Notes: generated from the letters alone by a model not told the origin. A stretch of DNA of 64,000 bases from Pedobacter miscanthi (GCF_003315595.1 NZ_QNQU01000023.1:54220-118219), one strand, 5' to 3'. Positions 42,536-51,605 are shown, counted from the stretch's first letter. Program-made: numbers and translations.

Positions 42536-45500
42536 TTATTTATCTGTTGCGGTTAGTTTTTCAATTTCAAAGGCAGCCTCATTAAACTGCTGCACTTTAT
42601 CATAATATTCGGCTTTAAGCTGTATGGATTGATTGATCAATATTACCCAATCGAGGTATGCGATTTCACCGGCATTTAATTTTTCAGAAGCCGTGCGGAT
42701 GATGTCTCCCGCGTTTGCCAACGATACCTTTTGATAAGATTTTAATACTTTATCTAGTTGTGCATAACGCTGCAGGGCATTTTCAAGGTCGGCATTTAAA
42801 GTTTTTTTTGTTAATTCCAGTTCCTGTGCTTTTTGCTGTATGGCGATTCCTGAAGCTTTAATGCGCGATTGCTGTGCGCCAAAGAAAATGGGGATCCCTA
42901 TACCGACACTAAAAGAAGAAAATCTTTTATTCTTATCGAAATACTGTTCGGTGCCCATACTATTGGTTTGCCAGCCTATGATACTTGAATTGTTGTAGCC
43001 AAAAATAAATGATGGCATCAATTTGCTCTTTTCGAGCGACTTTTGCTGTTCGGCCAAGGTTAACTGCGCCTGATTAAGTTTTAGAAGAGGATTATTATTG
43101 ATTTCATCCGTGGAAATCGTATTCAAACCGTATACCGGACTATCCGTTTGAGGCATAAGCAGCCGATCACTGTTTAACAGAAATTTAAACCTGTTCAGTT
43201 GTTGTATGTAATCAGTCTGCAGCATTTCGAACTGATTGGCAATCTGTTGTTTCTGGTTTTCGGCAGTGCGAAGTTCGAGCACATCTAAATCACCGGATTT
43301 AAACCGCTGTGATGATTTTTCGAGGAAAGCACTATAAACACTATTTGCCCAGATCAGGATCTTACGTTTTTCATTCAATAAGAGCAGATTATAATAAACA
43401 GATTTAACCTGTGTTTTTAACTCAAGTTGTTTATTATCTAGCTGCGCTTCACTAATGCGTACATTGGTACTGCTTACTTTGTACTGTCGGGTATAAACCG
43501 ACGGAAAATCAAAACTCTGTGCCACCGAAAATTTATTATCGTTGGCCAGACTATTAAACTTGCCATAATCGAAGGTTACAGCAGTTTTTTGAACATCAAA
43601 AGTATTTTTGCCCAGTTCTTTATAATACAACACTTCTGTTTGAGCCACTTTTAAGGATACATTATTTTTAACAGCGGTATCAATAGCTGCCTTTAAACTG
43701 ATCTGTTCCTGTGCACCGGCACCAATTGTTGCGGATAAAATCAACACGGCAACAAGCGCCATCCTTTTCGGCCTGAAATAACCGAATCCTTTTTCGAACA
43801 AAATGTATAACATGGGCAAAACAAATAAAGTTAACATGGTTGAAACCAGTAATCCGCCGATTACCACGGTTGCCAAAGGCTTTTGAACGGCACCACCGGC
43901 ACCTGTACTAATGGCCATCGGGATAAAACCTAGTGATGGTACCAAAGCGGTCATTAAAACTGCACGGAGTTTCGATTTGGTGGCATGGATCACAATACGT
44001 TTCACATCTGTCCAGCCTTCTTTTTTCAATCGGTTAAACTCGGTAACCAGTAAAATACCGTTCAGTACTGCCACGCCAAACAATGCGATAAACCCCACCC
44101 CTGCAGATATACTGAAAGGCAAATCCCTGATCCAAAGGGCAAATATTCCGCCCGTGGCAGATAGTGGAATGGCGGTATAAATCAATAAACCCTGTTTTAC
44201 AGAACTGAAAGCGAAATAAAGCAGTAAAAAGATCAAAAGTAGCGCAATAGGCACTACAATAGCCAAACGCGATTTGGCAGCCGTCATATTCTCAAATGAG
44301 CCTCCATACGATATAGTGTAACCTTTAGAAAGGTTTAACTGCTTACCTGCTTTTTGCTGCAGTTCTTCAACAATCGATTGTACATCGCGGTCTTTAACGT
44401 TAAAACCAACAATAATCCGGCGTTTGGTATCTTCACGCTGGATCTGGTTTACGCCTTCTACTTCTTCTATACTGGCCACGGTACTTAAAGGGATCTGGTT
44501 CCCTGATTTGGTAAGCACCATCAGGTTTTCTACATCTCTGATATTTTTTCGGGCAGCCTCATCCAAACGCACCACCATATCAAAACGCTTTTCGCCCTCA
44601 TAAACCTGTCCGGCAATCTGACCGGCGAATGCAGTATTTACCACGCGGTTTACATCACCCACGTTAATGCCATACTTAGCCATCCCATCCCTGTTGTATT
44701 TAATTACAACCTGTGGCATTCCGGTTACCTGCTCCTCATACACATTAATAGCACCTTTAACACTACCGATAATGCTGCCCAGGCGTTTAGCATATCCAGA
44801 AAGCGAATCGAGGTCTTCGCCGAATATTTTACATACTACGTCCTGCCTGGCGCCCGTCATCAGTTCATTAAAACGCATTTGCACCGGAAATTGAAAACCT
44901 ACAGTAATACCAGGGATTACTTCTACGGCCCTGGTCATTTTAGCGCTCAACTCGGGGAAAGATTTTGCAGAAGTCCACTCCTTTTTCGGTTTCAAAATTA
45001 CCATCATATCTCCTGCTTCAAAAGGCATCGGATCGGTAGGTATTTCGGCACTGCCTATTTTGGTTACGATTTTTTGCACCTCAGGAAATTTATCCAATAG
45101 TATTTTTGAAGCTTTCTGTGTGGTTTCGATGGTATTGTTCAGGTTGCTACCGGTTAACAACCTGGTTTCTACCGCGAAATCGCCTTCTTCCAGCTGGGGA
45201 ATAAATTCGCCACCAAGTGTACCCATAATGAGTACAGAAAGGCCAAAAAGCGAAATGGTAACCAGCAAAATTGTTTTGGGGAAGTTAAGCACCTTATTTA
45301 AAATCGGTTGATACCTGCGCTCCAACCAGGTCATCAGCTTATCGGTAAGGTTTTTCTTATGACTGATGGTTTTATTGAGGCACAGGGCCGACATCATAGG
45401 TACATAGGTAATGGAAAGGATAAATGCTCCTAAAATGGCAAATGCGATTGTCCAGGCCATGGGTTTGAACATTTTGCCTTCAATACCTTGCAGCGAGAGG

Positions 45501-46897
45501 ATAGGCAGGTACACAATCAGGATGATAATCTGGCTAAATACTGCGGATTTGATCATCGAACCGGTTGACTTTTCTACTTCAGTATCCATCTGAGTCTGAT
45601 TGATGCGGTTAAGCGACCTGAAATGTTTACTGTGCGAAAAACGGTGTAAAATCGCTTCAACTACTATCACAGATCCATCTACAATTAATCCGAAATCTAT
45701 CGCCCCTAACGACATCAGGTTTCCACCCACCCCAAATTTATTCATCAGGATAATGGCGAAGAGCATCGATAAAGGGATAACCGACGATACAATAAAACCT
45801 GCACGTAAATTACCCAGGAAGAAAACCAATACAAAAATTACGATCAGTGCACCTTCCATTAAATTGGTTTCTACAGTACTAATGGCGTTATCAACCATTT
45901 TAGTCCGGTCGAGAAAGGGCTCAACCACTACCCCCTCCGGCAGCATTTTCTGTATAGCGGCAATTTTATCTTTAACCCGCTTTACCACCACAGACGAATT
46001 TTCGCCTTTAAGCATCATCACCACCGCTCCGGCAACCTCGCCCTGTGCATTATAGGTCATGGCGCCATAACGGATGGCCGAACCATATTGTATTTTGGCA
46101 ACCTGGCCCATTAACACAGGCATGCCATTATCCAGCGTTTTAACCACAATTTTTTCAATATCACTTAAACTGGTGGTTAAACCTTCACTGCGGATGTATA
46201 AAACTGTTGGACCTTTTTCGATATAGGCCCCACCGGTATTTTCGTTATTTTTTTCTAAGGCATCAAAAATTTCAGCAATAGTAAGTCCGTAGGCTTTAAG
46301 CTGATCTTGTTTAACGGCAACCTCGTATTGTTTAAGGCGACCACCAAAGCTTGATACTTCGGCTACACCGGGGGTACCCAAAAGCTGCCTCCTAACAATC
46401 CAATCCTGTAAGGTACGAAGCGCTTGTTCATCATATTTACCTTCATATCCTTTTTTGGGGCGGACAACGTACTGGTAAACCTCACCCAAACCGGTAGAAA
46501 CAGGGGCCATTGCCGGCGAACCGATGCCCTGTGGAATTTCCTGCTGCACCTGCTGCAGCCTTTCGGCTATCTGTTGCCTGGCCCAGTAAACATCTGTTTC
46601 TTCATTAAAAACGATGGTAACGAGCGATAGTCCGAAACGGGAAAAACTTCTGATCTGTTTTAAACCAGAAATACTGCTACAGGCCTGCTCTATCGGAAAA
46701 GTAATTAAACGTTCGATATCTGGTGCACCTAATGAAGGCGAAACCGTAATTACCTGTACCTGGTTATCCGTAATGTCAGGCAAGGCATCAATAGGGAGTT
46801 TAGTTACCTCGTATGCGCCCCATCCCACAAGGGAAAGCACAAACAAGGCAATGATCAGCTTATTCCGAACGGAAAAGCCGATAATCTTATTCAGCAT
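42536..46897 (-). CDS. Heavy-metal efflux RND pump fused to TolC-like outer-membrane factor (CzcA/CusA-TolC)
   Basis: 1453 residues. The first about 1040 are a full HME-RND pump: 12 membrane helices, GAIDFGLIVDGSVIVVEAI in TM4, the GGEFIPQLEEGDFAVETR of the porter domain, and FGVAVLNGILLVTEFN in TM10. After a junction with a second signal-like helix (MALVAVLILSATIGAGAQEQ, about 1040-1060) come about 400 residues of a TolC-like outer-membrane factor (LKAAIDTAVKNNVSLKVAQTEV, two OEP repeats). Such fusions are known in Bacteroidetes. The junction suggests a signal-anchor, so the channel would reach the outer membrane. With the adaptor it forms a metal-exporting tripartite pump. Confidence 0.94.
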   Translation of the reverse strand: MLNKIIGFSVRNKLIIALFVLSLVGWGAYEVTKLPIDALPDITDNQVQVITVSPSLGAPDIERLITFPIEQACSSISGLKQIRSFSRFGLSLVTIVFNEETDVYWARQQIAERLQQVQQEIPQGIGSPAMAPVSTGLGEVYQYVVRPKKGYEGKYDEQALRTLQDWIVRRQLLGTPGVAEVSSFGGRLKQYEVAVKQDQLKAYGLTIAEIFDALEKNNENTGGAYIEKGPTVLYIRSEGLTTSLSDIEKIVVKTLDNGMPVLMGQVAKIQYGSAIRYGAMTYNAQGEVAGAVVMMLKGENSSVVVKRVKDKIAAIQKMLPEGVVVEPFLDRTKMVDNAISTVETNLMEGALIVIFVLVFFLGNLRAGFIVSSVIPLSMLFAIILMNKFGVGGNLMSLGAIDFGLIVDGSVIVVEAILHRFSHSKHFRSLNRINQTQMDTEVEKSTGSMIKSAVFSQIIILIVYLPILSLQGIEGKMFKPMAWTIAFAILGAFILSITYVPMMSALCLNKTISHKKNLTDKLMTWLERRYQPILNKVLNFPKTILLVTISLFGLSVLIMGTLGGEFIPQLEEGDFAVETRLLTGSNLNNTIETTQKASKILLDKFPEVQKIVTKIGSAEIPTDPMPFEAGDMMVILKPKKEWTSAKSFPELSAKMTRAVEVIPGITVGFQFPVQMRFNELMTGARQDVVCKIFGEDLDSLSGYAKRLGSIIGSVKGAINVYEEQVTGMPQVVIKYNRDGMAKYGINVGDVNRVVNTAFAGQIAGQVYEGEKRFDMVVRLDEAARKNIRDVENLMVLTKSGNQIPLSTVASIEEVEGVNQIQREDTKRRIIVGFNVKDRDVQSIVEELQQKAGKQLNLSKGYTISYGGSFENMTAAKSRLAIVVPIALLLIFLLLYFAFSSVKQGLLIYTAIPLSATGGIFALWIRDLPFSISAGVGFIALFGVAVLNGILLVTEFNRLKKEGWTDVKRIVIHATKSKLRAVLMTALVPSLGFIPMAISTGAGGAVQKPLATVVIGGLLVSTMLTLFVLPMLYILFEKGFGYFRPKRMALVAVLILSATIGAGAQEQISLKAAIDTAVKNNVSLKVAQTEVLYYKELGKNTFDVQKTAVTFDYGKFNSLANDNKFSVAQSFDFPSVYTRQYKVSSTNVRISEAQLDNKQLELKTQVKSVYYNLLLLNEKRKILIWANSVYSAFLEKSSQRFKSGDLDVLELRTAENQKQQIANQFEMLQTDYIQQLNRFKFLLNSDRLLMPQTDSPVYGLNTISTDEINNNPLLKLNQAQLTLAEQQKSLEKSKLMPSFIFGYNNSSIIGWQTNSMGTEQYFDKNKRFSSFSVGIGIPIFFGAQQSRIKASGIAIQQKAQELELTKKTLNADLENALQRYAQLDKVLKSYQKVSLANAGDIIRTASEKLNAGEIAYLDWVILINQSIQLKAEYYDKVQQFNEAAFEIEKLTATDK

Positions 46898-46978
46898 AAT
46901 AAATTATTTTAAATGGATCGACATCATATTCAGGGAAGCATACACACTTCGCCCGAAAAAACAGGAAATAGGTAGAAT

Positions 46979-47359
46979 TTACACTGATGCGATTGGTGGC
47001 CTGAAGAGACTTCCGAAAGTAGGATTATTATATACTGGCTGGTGATTAAAAGTGCTTACAGGCAAAAGATTTAAACAGGCAGCCTTTAAAAGAATAAATT
47101 TTTCAGCAGGTACAGCATTGGAGATAACATGATGGCCATCTATCTTTTTAAATGGCAGTTTCATATCTTCTTCGTCGTCGTTATCATTCAGGTCGTGCCC
47201 CAGATAATGCATTTCCAGAAAATCAATAAAACTGATCTGCGAATCGATTTGATGGTGCTGGATAAAATGTGAAATAAGTTGGGGTACCTTTATCACTTCG
47301 CGTATGGAAGCGTTAAAAACAATGATGGGGAACAGCAGGAAGATAACAACTTTGTTCAC
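46979..47359 (-). CDS. Small exported/anchored His-rich protein upstream of the metal pump
   Basis: 126 residues from GTG 47359. N-terminal hydrophobic segment (VNKVVIFLLFPIIVFNASIREV) acts as signal or anchor. Next HFIQHHQID and FLEMHYLGHDLNDNDDEED give His/Asp/Glu-rich potential metal ligands, and the C-terminus is Pro-rich. It is 82 bp before the pump start and on the same strand, typical of small proteins in Bacteroidetes czc/cus loci. A frame to 47398 is open but overlaps the -7 box. Family not recognised; metal role inferred from context. Confidence 0.75.
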   Translation of the reverse strand: MNKVVIFLLFPIIVFNASIREVIKVPQLISHFIQHHQIDSQISFIDFLEMHYLGHDLNDNDDEEDMKLPFKKIDGHHVISNAVPAEKFILLKAACLNLLPVSTFNHQPVYNNPTFGSLFRPPIASV

Positions 47360-47363
47360 GCTG

Positions 47364-47394
47364 CAAATATAAGCCAAGGGGACTTTGCAGGCAA
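47364..47394 (-). promoter_or_regulatory. Promoter of the metal-efflux cluster
   Basis: Minus strand: TTG (47392-47394), 20-bp spacer, TATATTTG (47364-47371). Only 4 nt separate the box from GTG 47359, so the transcript would be nearly or fully leaderless. Confidence 0.6.
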
Positions 47395-47437
47395 GCAATT
47401 AATTTATCATATCTGTTACCTTTAAAACCAAAACACC

Positions 47438-48325
47438 TTAATGATGGTGTCCGACAGGCTCTATATGGATCAAAATATTGCCCAGTTCCGGAATATCATG
47501 GTGTAATGTATCCTGCAGTTTATGTGCCAGTTCGTGTCCGGCCCTTACCGAAAGACTGCCATCAACCAGCGCATGCAGATCAACATGGTATTTCATTCCC
47601 GATTTACGGATAAAACATTTTTCGGTACCCGAAATGCCCTGCACAGTTGCAGCAACTTTTCTGATCTCTTCAATAATATCCTCATACATATTTTCGTCCA
47701 TGATTTCGCCCAATGCAGGCCTGAAAATATGGTAACAATTGTACAGGATAAAACCAGCAGCAAATAAAGCCGACCAATCATCGGCAGATTCGTAACCTTT
47801 ACCCATAATCAGTGCTACAGAAATACCAATAAAAGCCGCAACTGAAGTAATGGCATCGCTCCTGTGGTGCCAGGCATCTGCTTTTAAAGAAGAGCTATTG
47901 GTTTCTTTACTCCTTTTCATCACCAGACGAAAGGATATTTCTTTCCAGATAATAATGGCACCCAGAATGAACAAAGTAAAGGGTTTGGGCAAACTGTGCG
48001 GGGTTTCGATATTTTTAATGCTCTCGTAAGCAATAATGGTTGCAGATGTAATTAAAAAACCTACAACCAAAAAAGTAATGAGCGGTTCGGCCCGGCCATG
48101 ACCATAAGGATGGTTTTCATCAGCCGGTCGGTTTGCATATTTGATACCAAAAAGTACCAGGACAGAAGAAAAAATATCGGCCGTTGATTCTATGGCATCG
48201 GCAATAAGGGCGTAAGAATTTCCGAAAATACCAGCAGCTCCTTTAATCAACGCCAATGATGTATTGCCGATGATACTGAAATATGTTGCTTTTATTGCTA
48301 TTTGCTCATTTGTTGCTTCCGCCAT
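47438..48325 (-). CDS. Second CDF family metal transporter
   Basis: 295 residues from ATG 48325 (TTG at 48334 is also open). Six membrane segments, ADAIESTADIFSS in TM2, ENHPYGHGRAEPL in the loop, KADAWHHRSDAITSVAAFIG in TM5, and the cytoplasmic domain (VQGISGTEKCFIRKSGMKYHVDLHALVDG, ending HIEPVGHHH). The HHRSD site is typical of Zn/Fe CDFs. The end HHH may add a metal site. It is 78 bp upstream of the small His-rich protein and pump in the same direction, so one metal-resistance unit is plausible. Confidence 0.92.
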   Translation of the reverse strand: MAEATNEQIAIKATYFSIIGNTSLALIKGAAGIFGNSYALIADAIESTADIFSSVLVLFGIKYANRPADENHPYGHGRAEPLITFLVVGFLITSATIIAYESIKNIETPHSLPKPFTLFILGAIIIWKEISFRLVMKRSKETNSSSLKADAWHHRSDAITSVAAFIGISVALIMGKGYESADDWSALFAAGFILYNCYHIFRPALGEIMDENMYEDIIEEIRKVAATVQGISGTEKCFIRKSGMKYHVDLHALVDGSLSVRAGHELAHKLQDTLHHDIPELGNILIHIEPVGHHH

Positions 48326-48331
48326 AGGGTG

Positions 48332-48339
48332 CAAAAGTA
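48332..48339 (-). promoter_or_regulatory. -7 box of the second CDF gene, next to the start codon
   Basis: Minus strand TACTTTTG (TAnnTTTG), 6 nt before ATG 48325, so the leader is at most about 2 nt. No -33 TTG at 17-23 bp. Confidence 0.5.
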
Positions 48340-48719
48340 TAAATTATAAAGCGCTGGTGCATGCATCAGGCACAAAAAAAGGCAAACATTTACATGCTCG
48401 CCTTTTCCTTTGCTTAAAGTCATCACAAGTTAAACAAATCCTACTTACATGATCGGATAGACCATCAAATTCATGTGCAACAAAATTAATACTATCGTTT
48501 AATATTAGTCCATTTTAAGTAGTGATTGTAATTGACATTAGTCAAAAAAAATATTCTTAATGAGCGTACAAAATTCTTCGCTGGTATTTTTAATTTACAG
48601 GTTTTAAGTATTAAGCGTTCAGCAGGTTAACAATGATAAAAGTATTTTCTGGACACACTAACCCTTACAGTTTGATGTATGGAGTATGCCAGTGTTTTTC
48701 TGCAAAGAATCCCTGGAAA
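48340..48719. other. Intergenic stretch without recognised features
   Basis: About 380 bp upstream of the CDF gene and downstream of the Hc1 gene terminator. AT-rich, with scattered short repeats but no frame, promoter or stem of note. Confidence 0.4.
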
Positions 48720-48751
48720 CAAAAAAGCCCCTGACATTGGCCAGGAGCTCT
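48720..48751 (-). terminator. Rho-independent terminator of the Hc1 gene
   Basis: Minus strand AGCTCCTG pairs with CAGGGGCT (one G-U), then TTTTTT. Confidence 0.82.
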
Positions 48752-48773
48752 TATACGCTAAAAAGCGGTTTAA

Positions 48774-48953
48774 TTATTTTGCAGTGTTTTTCTTTTCAGT
48801 AACCTCAGCTCTGATTTCCTGAGCCAATACTTTTAAGTCTTGCATTGCTTTACGTACACGTGTACCTGCTGCAGCGTTACCACCATCATAAAATTTAGCT
48901 ACATCAGCTTCAACTGAAGCAATCACTTCCTGTACTTGTTTGAATTTGTCCAT
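48774..48953 (-). CDS. Histone H1-like protein Hc1
   Basis: 59 residues from ATG 48953. The sequence MDKFKQVQEVIASVEADVAKFYDGGNAAAGTRVRKAMQDLKVLAQEI matches the Hc1 histone H1-like family of Bacteroidetes: acidic-then-basic helix and the GTRVRK core, ending in Lys-rich EVTEKKNTAK. It likely binds DNA non-specifically, though its actual role is unclear. A longer open frame to 49028 is rejected, as the promoter lies at that end. Confidence 0.88.
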   Translation of the reverse strand: MDKFKQVQEVIASVEADVAKFYDGGNAAAGTRVRKAMQDLKVLAQEIRAEVTEKKNTAK

Positions 48954-49025
48954 AATTGTTTTTAATTGGGATCTTTTACGATCCAGGTTATACTTGTTTT
49001 CTTTCCGTAAGCAAATCACGGGCCG

Positions 49026-49054
49026 CAAAACTAAACATTTCTATTAAAAAACAA
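49026..49054 (-). promoter_or_regulatory. Promoter of the Hc1 gene
   Basis: Minus strand: TTG (49052-49054), 18-bp spacer, TAGTTTTG (49026-49033). The leader is about 68 nt and contains the hairpin GGATC-N6-GATCC at 48969-48984. The leftover of 48954-49305 shows nothing else. Confidence 0.6.
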
Positions 49055-49305
49055 CATTCAGATGCAAAAGAAAGGCATTTTTACCCTTTTTTATTAAAAA
49101 TCTACTATTCTGACAGGTAACTAAACTGCTACTTCGCAGTTTCTGCAGAATTTAAATACCGCTGCTACAAATTGTTGTCTGCTTTTTAAGCCGTTTTTAA
49201 TTAGGTTTTTTACCCGGGCTATGAGTGCTACCAACTTGTATTAAGCAAAATAGGCAGCAAGATGCCGAATGAAATATTTTTACGAAGAGAAATAAATATT
49301 TTCAG

Positions 49306-49379
49306 TCGGGATGAGAAGATTCGAACTTCCGACCTCCAGCACCCCATGCTGGCGCGATACCTGGCTACGCTACATCCCG
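49306..49379 (-). tRNA. tRNA-Pro (anticodon GGG)
   Basis: 74 nt on the minus strand. Acceptor CGGGATG pairs with CATCCCG, discriminator A; the anticodon stem CCAGC/GCTGG holds a 7-base loop ATGGGGT with GGG as anticodon; the T arm has GTTCGAATC. CCA is not encoded. It reads CCC and CCU codons. Confidence 0.95.
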
Positions 49380-49458
49380 ATTTGAAGAATAATTGTTATT
49401 GCAAAGATAATATCAGCTAGAAAAAATGCAAGAAAAATTTGACTTAGGGCAATATTTC

Positions 49459-49815
49459 CTAGCGCAGTGCCTTGTGTTTTTCGCCCCAGTTTTCGAGCAT
49501 TTTAATAATAGGTTTTAAGTCATAGCCAATTTCCGTTAATTCGTATTCTACCCTGGGGGGCACCTCTGCGTAAACAGTTCTTTTGATGATTTTATTTTCT
49601 TCCAGTTTGCGCAACTGCAGGGTCAGCATTCTTTCGGTGATATTGGGAATCAGTTTTTTTAACTCGCCGAAACGGAGTTTACCGTTTATTAACCAGGAGC
49701 AGATTACGATAGACCATTGTCCGCCGATAATATTAGCGGCATACACTTCCGGGCATTCATCAGCCAAAGCCTGTTTATTGGCAAAATTGGTAGAGGTTTC
49801 TTTGATTTTAGACAT
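49459..49815 (-). CDS. HxlR family transcriptional regulator
   Basis: 118 residues with a winged helix: CPEVYAANIIGGQWSIVICSWLINGKLRFGELKKLIPNITERMLTLQLRKLEENKIIKRTVYAEVPPRVEYELTEIG is the HxlR core, with the conserved N-terminal Cys. Members sense quinones, diamide or aldehydes, and often control a divergent reductase. Here a flavodoxin-fold reductase is divergent, 96 bp away, with a TACATT-N8-AATGTA palindrome between them. Confidence 0.93.
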   Translation of the reverse strand: MSKIKETSTNFANKQALADECPEVYAANIIGGQWSIVICSWLINGKLRFGELKKLIPNITERMLTLQLRKLEENKIIKRTVYAEVPPRVEYELTEIGYDLKPIIKMLENWGEKHKALR

Positions 49816-49838
49816 TACTTACATTTTTTATAGTACCC

Positions 49839-49887
49839 TACATTTGGTTGCTAATGTAAAGAATTTATGTAACCTGCATTAATTTTG
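49839..49887 (+). promoter_or_regulatory. HxlR operator candidate and -7 box of the reductase gene
   Basis: TACATT (49839-49844) and AATGTA (49853-49858) are a perfect inverted repeat with 8-bp spacer. TAATTTTG (49880-49887) is a perfect TAnnTTTG 24 bp before ATG 49912. Confidence 0.55.
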
Positions 49888-49911
49888 TAAGGTCATTTTA
49901 AAACTGAAAAT

Positions 49912-50442
49912 ATGAAAACATTAATTATAGTTACCCATCCCGATATGAAAAACTCAGTTGTAAATAAAAGATGGGTTACGGAGCTTCAAAAATCTCTTGA
50001 ACAGTTTCATATCCATCAATTGTACGAGGCCTATCCGGATGAAAAAATAAATGTGGCTGCAGAGCAGAAGCTGGTAGAACAATATGATAAAATTGTATTC
50101 CAGTTCCCCTATTACTGGTTTAATTCTCCCGCTATGTTAAAAAAATGGATGGACGAGGTTTTAACCCATGGATGGGCTTATGGCAGCAAAAGCGGATATA
50201 AATTAGCAGGTAAAAAGATTGCCCTGGCTATTTCACTAGGCGTTGACGAACAGGAAATGGGAAGCCAAGGATTATATAAGTATCCATTGAGTGAGCTTCT
50301 ACGCCCGTTTGAACTTTCATTTGAATATGTTAAAGCCGACTACAGACCTTTTTTCGCTTATTATGGGATTGAATTTAATTCTTCGGAAGAGTGGATCGAA
50401 AAAAGTGTTCCGTTATACCTGGAATTTCTAAAAAACCTGTAG
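49912..50442 (+). CDS. NAD(P)H-dependent flavodoxin-fold oxidoreductase (KefF/MdaB-type)
   Basis: 176 residues: IIVTHPDMKNSVVNKRW (FMN phosphate loop), FPYYWFNSPAMLKKWMDEVLTHGWAYG (family core, with the WFN...W-x-D-x-V) and KKIALAISLG. Relatives are quinone or nitro reductases and the Kef ancillary subunit. No Kef transporter is near, but an HxlR regulator is, so a quinone/electrophile-responsive reductase is the best guess. Confidence 0.92.
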   Translation: MKTLIIVTHPDMKNSVVNKRWVTELQKSLEQFHIHQLYEAYPDEKINVAAEQKLVEQYDKIVFQFPYYWFNSPAMLKKWMDEVLTHGWAYGSKSGYKLAGKKIALAISLGVDEQEMGSQGLYKYPLSELLRPFELSFEYVKADYRPFFAYYGIEFNSSEEWIEKSVPLYLEFLKNL

Positions 50443-50479
50443 CAGATGATAATAAGCACGAGAGACTAAAGCTGTTTGT

Positions 50480-51178
50480 TCAGCAGATCAGAAGCAATCT
50501 ATACTCCCCATCCTTTTCGATAGGTGCCCTGTGTACACAAGGTAATGATTGTTTTCCGGGATGATCTACTGCAAGTCTCCACAAATGGCCCACTCCCAGG
50601 TTCACCGGGCTTGCATCAGGTTTGGCCTGGTAATGCAGATCAAAATAATGTTCTGTTAAAAAGGCTTCAAAATCTGCTTCAGTACCCTCATGCAAATCTT
50701 TAAGTTTTTGCCGTATCTCGGGGATCAGGATCTTTTGTTCAACCTGTTTATTGGCTATGATTTCACTGGCAGCACCGTGATAGGTACATAAAAAAGTCTC
50801 GGTACCGATTGGCGAACGGTCTACATGAAAAGAATATACATCTGTTGAAATAAAACCGAGTTCCTCATCCCGCTGGTAATTTTTAAGTAAATTAAGCGAA
50901 GGCGATGCGCCGGAATCAGCCAGCAATTGAAAATCACTTAGTATAATTTCCCTGGCTGCATTACCTTCATCTGATAGTTGCAGTGCACGGAGGTCATCCA
51001 TAGAAATTTCTGTCAAATCTTCTTTTAATTGAAGCTTGGAAACAATTTCTGCAAAATCGCCCGCCAGGTTCCTGAACCAGCAAACTGCATTTTTATCACC
51101 CTGAAAATCTGTATTTATAAGTTCAGAAAAAGTAGAAACCACTGCGATCTGGTCGTTGTCAGAAATTCTTATATCCAT
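50480..51178 (-). CDS. DUF1826 family protein
   Basis: 232 residues from ATG 51178. Features: a long N-terminal helical region (SELINTDFQGDKNAVCWFR), SFHVDRSPIGTETFLCTYHGAASEII (conserved F-H-x-D-x-x-x-x-x-L-C-T-Y-x-G) and the C-terminal LPCVHRAPIEKDGEYRLLLIC. These match DUF1826, which in other genomes sits beside COG0523 metallochaperones and zinc genes; no such neighbour is here. The upstream 126-residue exported protein ends just before it, so they may be co-transcribed. A TTG at 51202 is also open. Confidence 0.75.
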   Translation of the reverse strand: MDIRISDNDQIAVVSTFSELINTDFQGDKNAVCWFRNLAGDFAEIVSKLQLKEDLTEISMDDLRALQLSDEGNAAREIILSDFQLLADSGASPSLNLLKNYQRDEELGFISTDVYSFHVDRSPIGTETFLCTYHGAASEIIANKQVEQKILIPEIRQKLKDLHEGTEADFEAFLTEHYFDLHYQAKPDASPVNLGVGHLWRLAVDHPGKQSLPCVHRAPIEKDGEYRLLLIC

Positions 51179-51202
51179 AATGTAACATGAACCATTTTGC
51201 AA

Positions 51203-51583
51203 TTAATTTACAGCCCTTACCGCTTTATCAAAGGAAAATATTAAACTATTCTGATCTATGGTTTTTAAGGGAATCTCATGATTATCCTTCCCAGTGGTAA
51301 AATAAACGGTGGCTTGTACTGTTTGTCCCTTTTCCAGCCCATCCTCAAACAGCGCAATCCCAAATAAATCGGCATCAGTTTTGGATGAGGCAATAATGCT
51401 TACCGTACCAAGGTTGTATTTTCCGTTATTTTTAAGCGTAATTATTCCGTTTTTATAGGTATACGAAAGCCCCTTAACCGTTTCCAGATAAGTTTTATTT
51501 TTACTGGTAACCGGTTGGTAGGTTTGTGCCTGTACTGAAAGTCCGCCCATCAATAAAAGAAAAGCAAGTACAATTTTTTTCAT
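51203..51583 (-). CDS. Small exported protein of unknown function
   Basis: 126 residues from ATG 51583. Signal peptide (about 1-20: MKKIVLAFLLLMGGLSVQAQ). The mature part is one beta-rich domain with KYNLGTVSIIASSKTD and FEDGLEKGQTVQATVYFTTGKDNHEIPL, resembling an immunoglobulin-like or beta-sandwich domain. Not recognised. It starts just behind a -7 box and leads into the DUF1826 gene. Confidence 0.7.
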   Translation of the reverse strand: MKKIVLAFLLLMGGLSVQAQTYQPVTSKNKTYLETVKGLSYTYKNGIITLKNNGKYNLGTVSIIASSKTDADLFGIALFEDGLEKGQTVQATVYFTTGKDNHEIPLKTIDQNSLIFSFDKAVRAVN

Positions 51584-51597
51584 CTTTGTCTTTTTCA

Positions 51598-51605
51598 CAA
51601 AAATA
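51598..51605 (-). promoter_or_regulatory. -7 box for the small exported protein/DUF1826 pair
   Basis: Minus strand TATTTTTG (TAnnTTTG), 14 nt before ATG 51583. Confidence 0.5.

Noticed and set aside
49306..49379. tRNA-Pro as an integration site
   Set aside because: No integrase, no direct repeat of its 3' end and no island-like cargo next to it.
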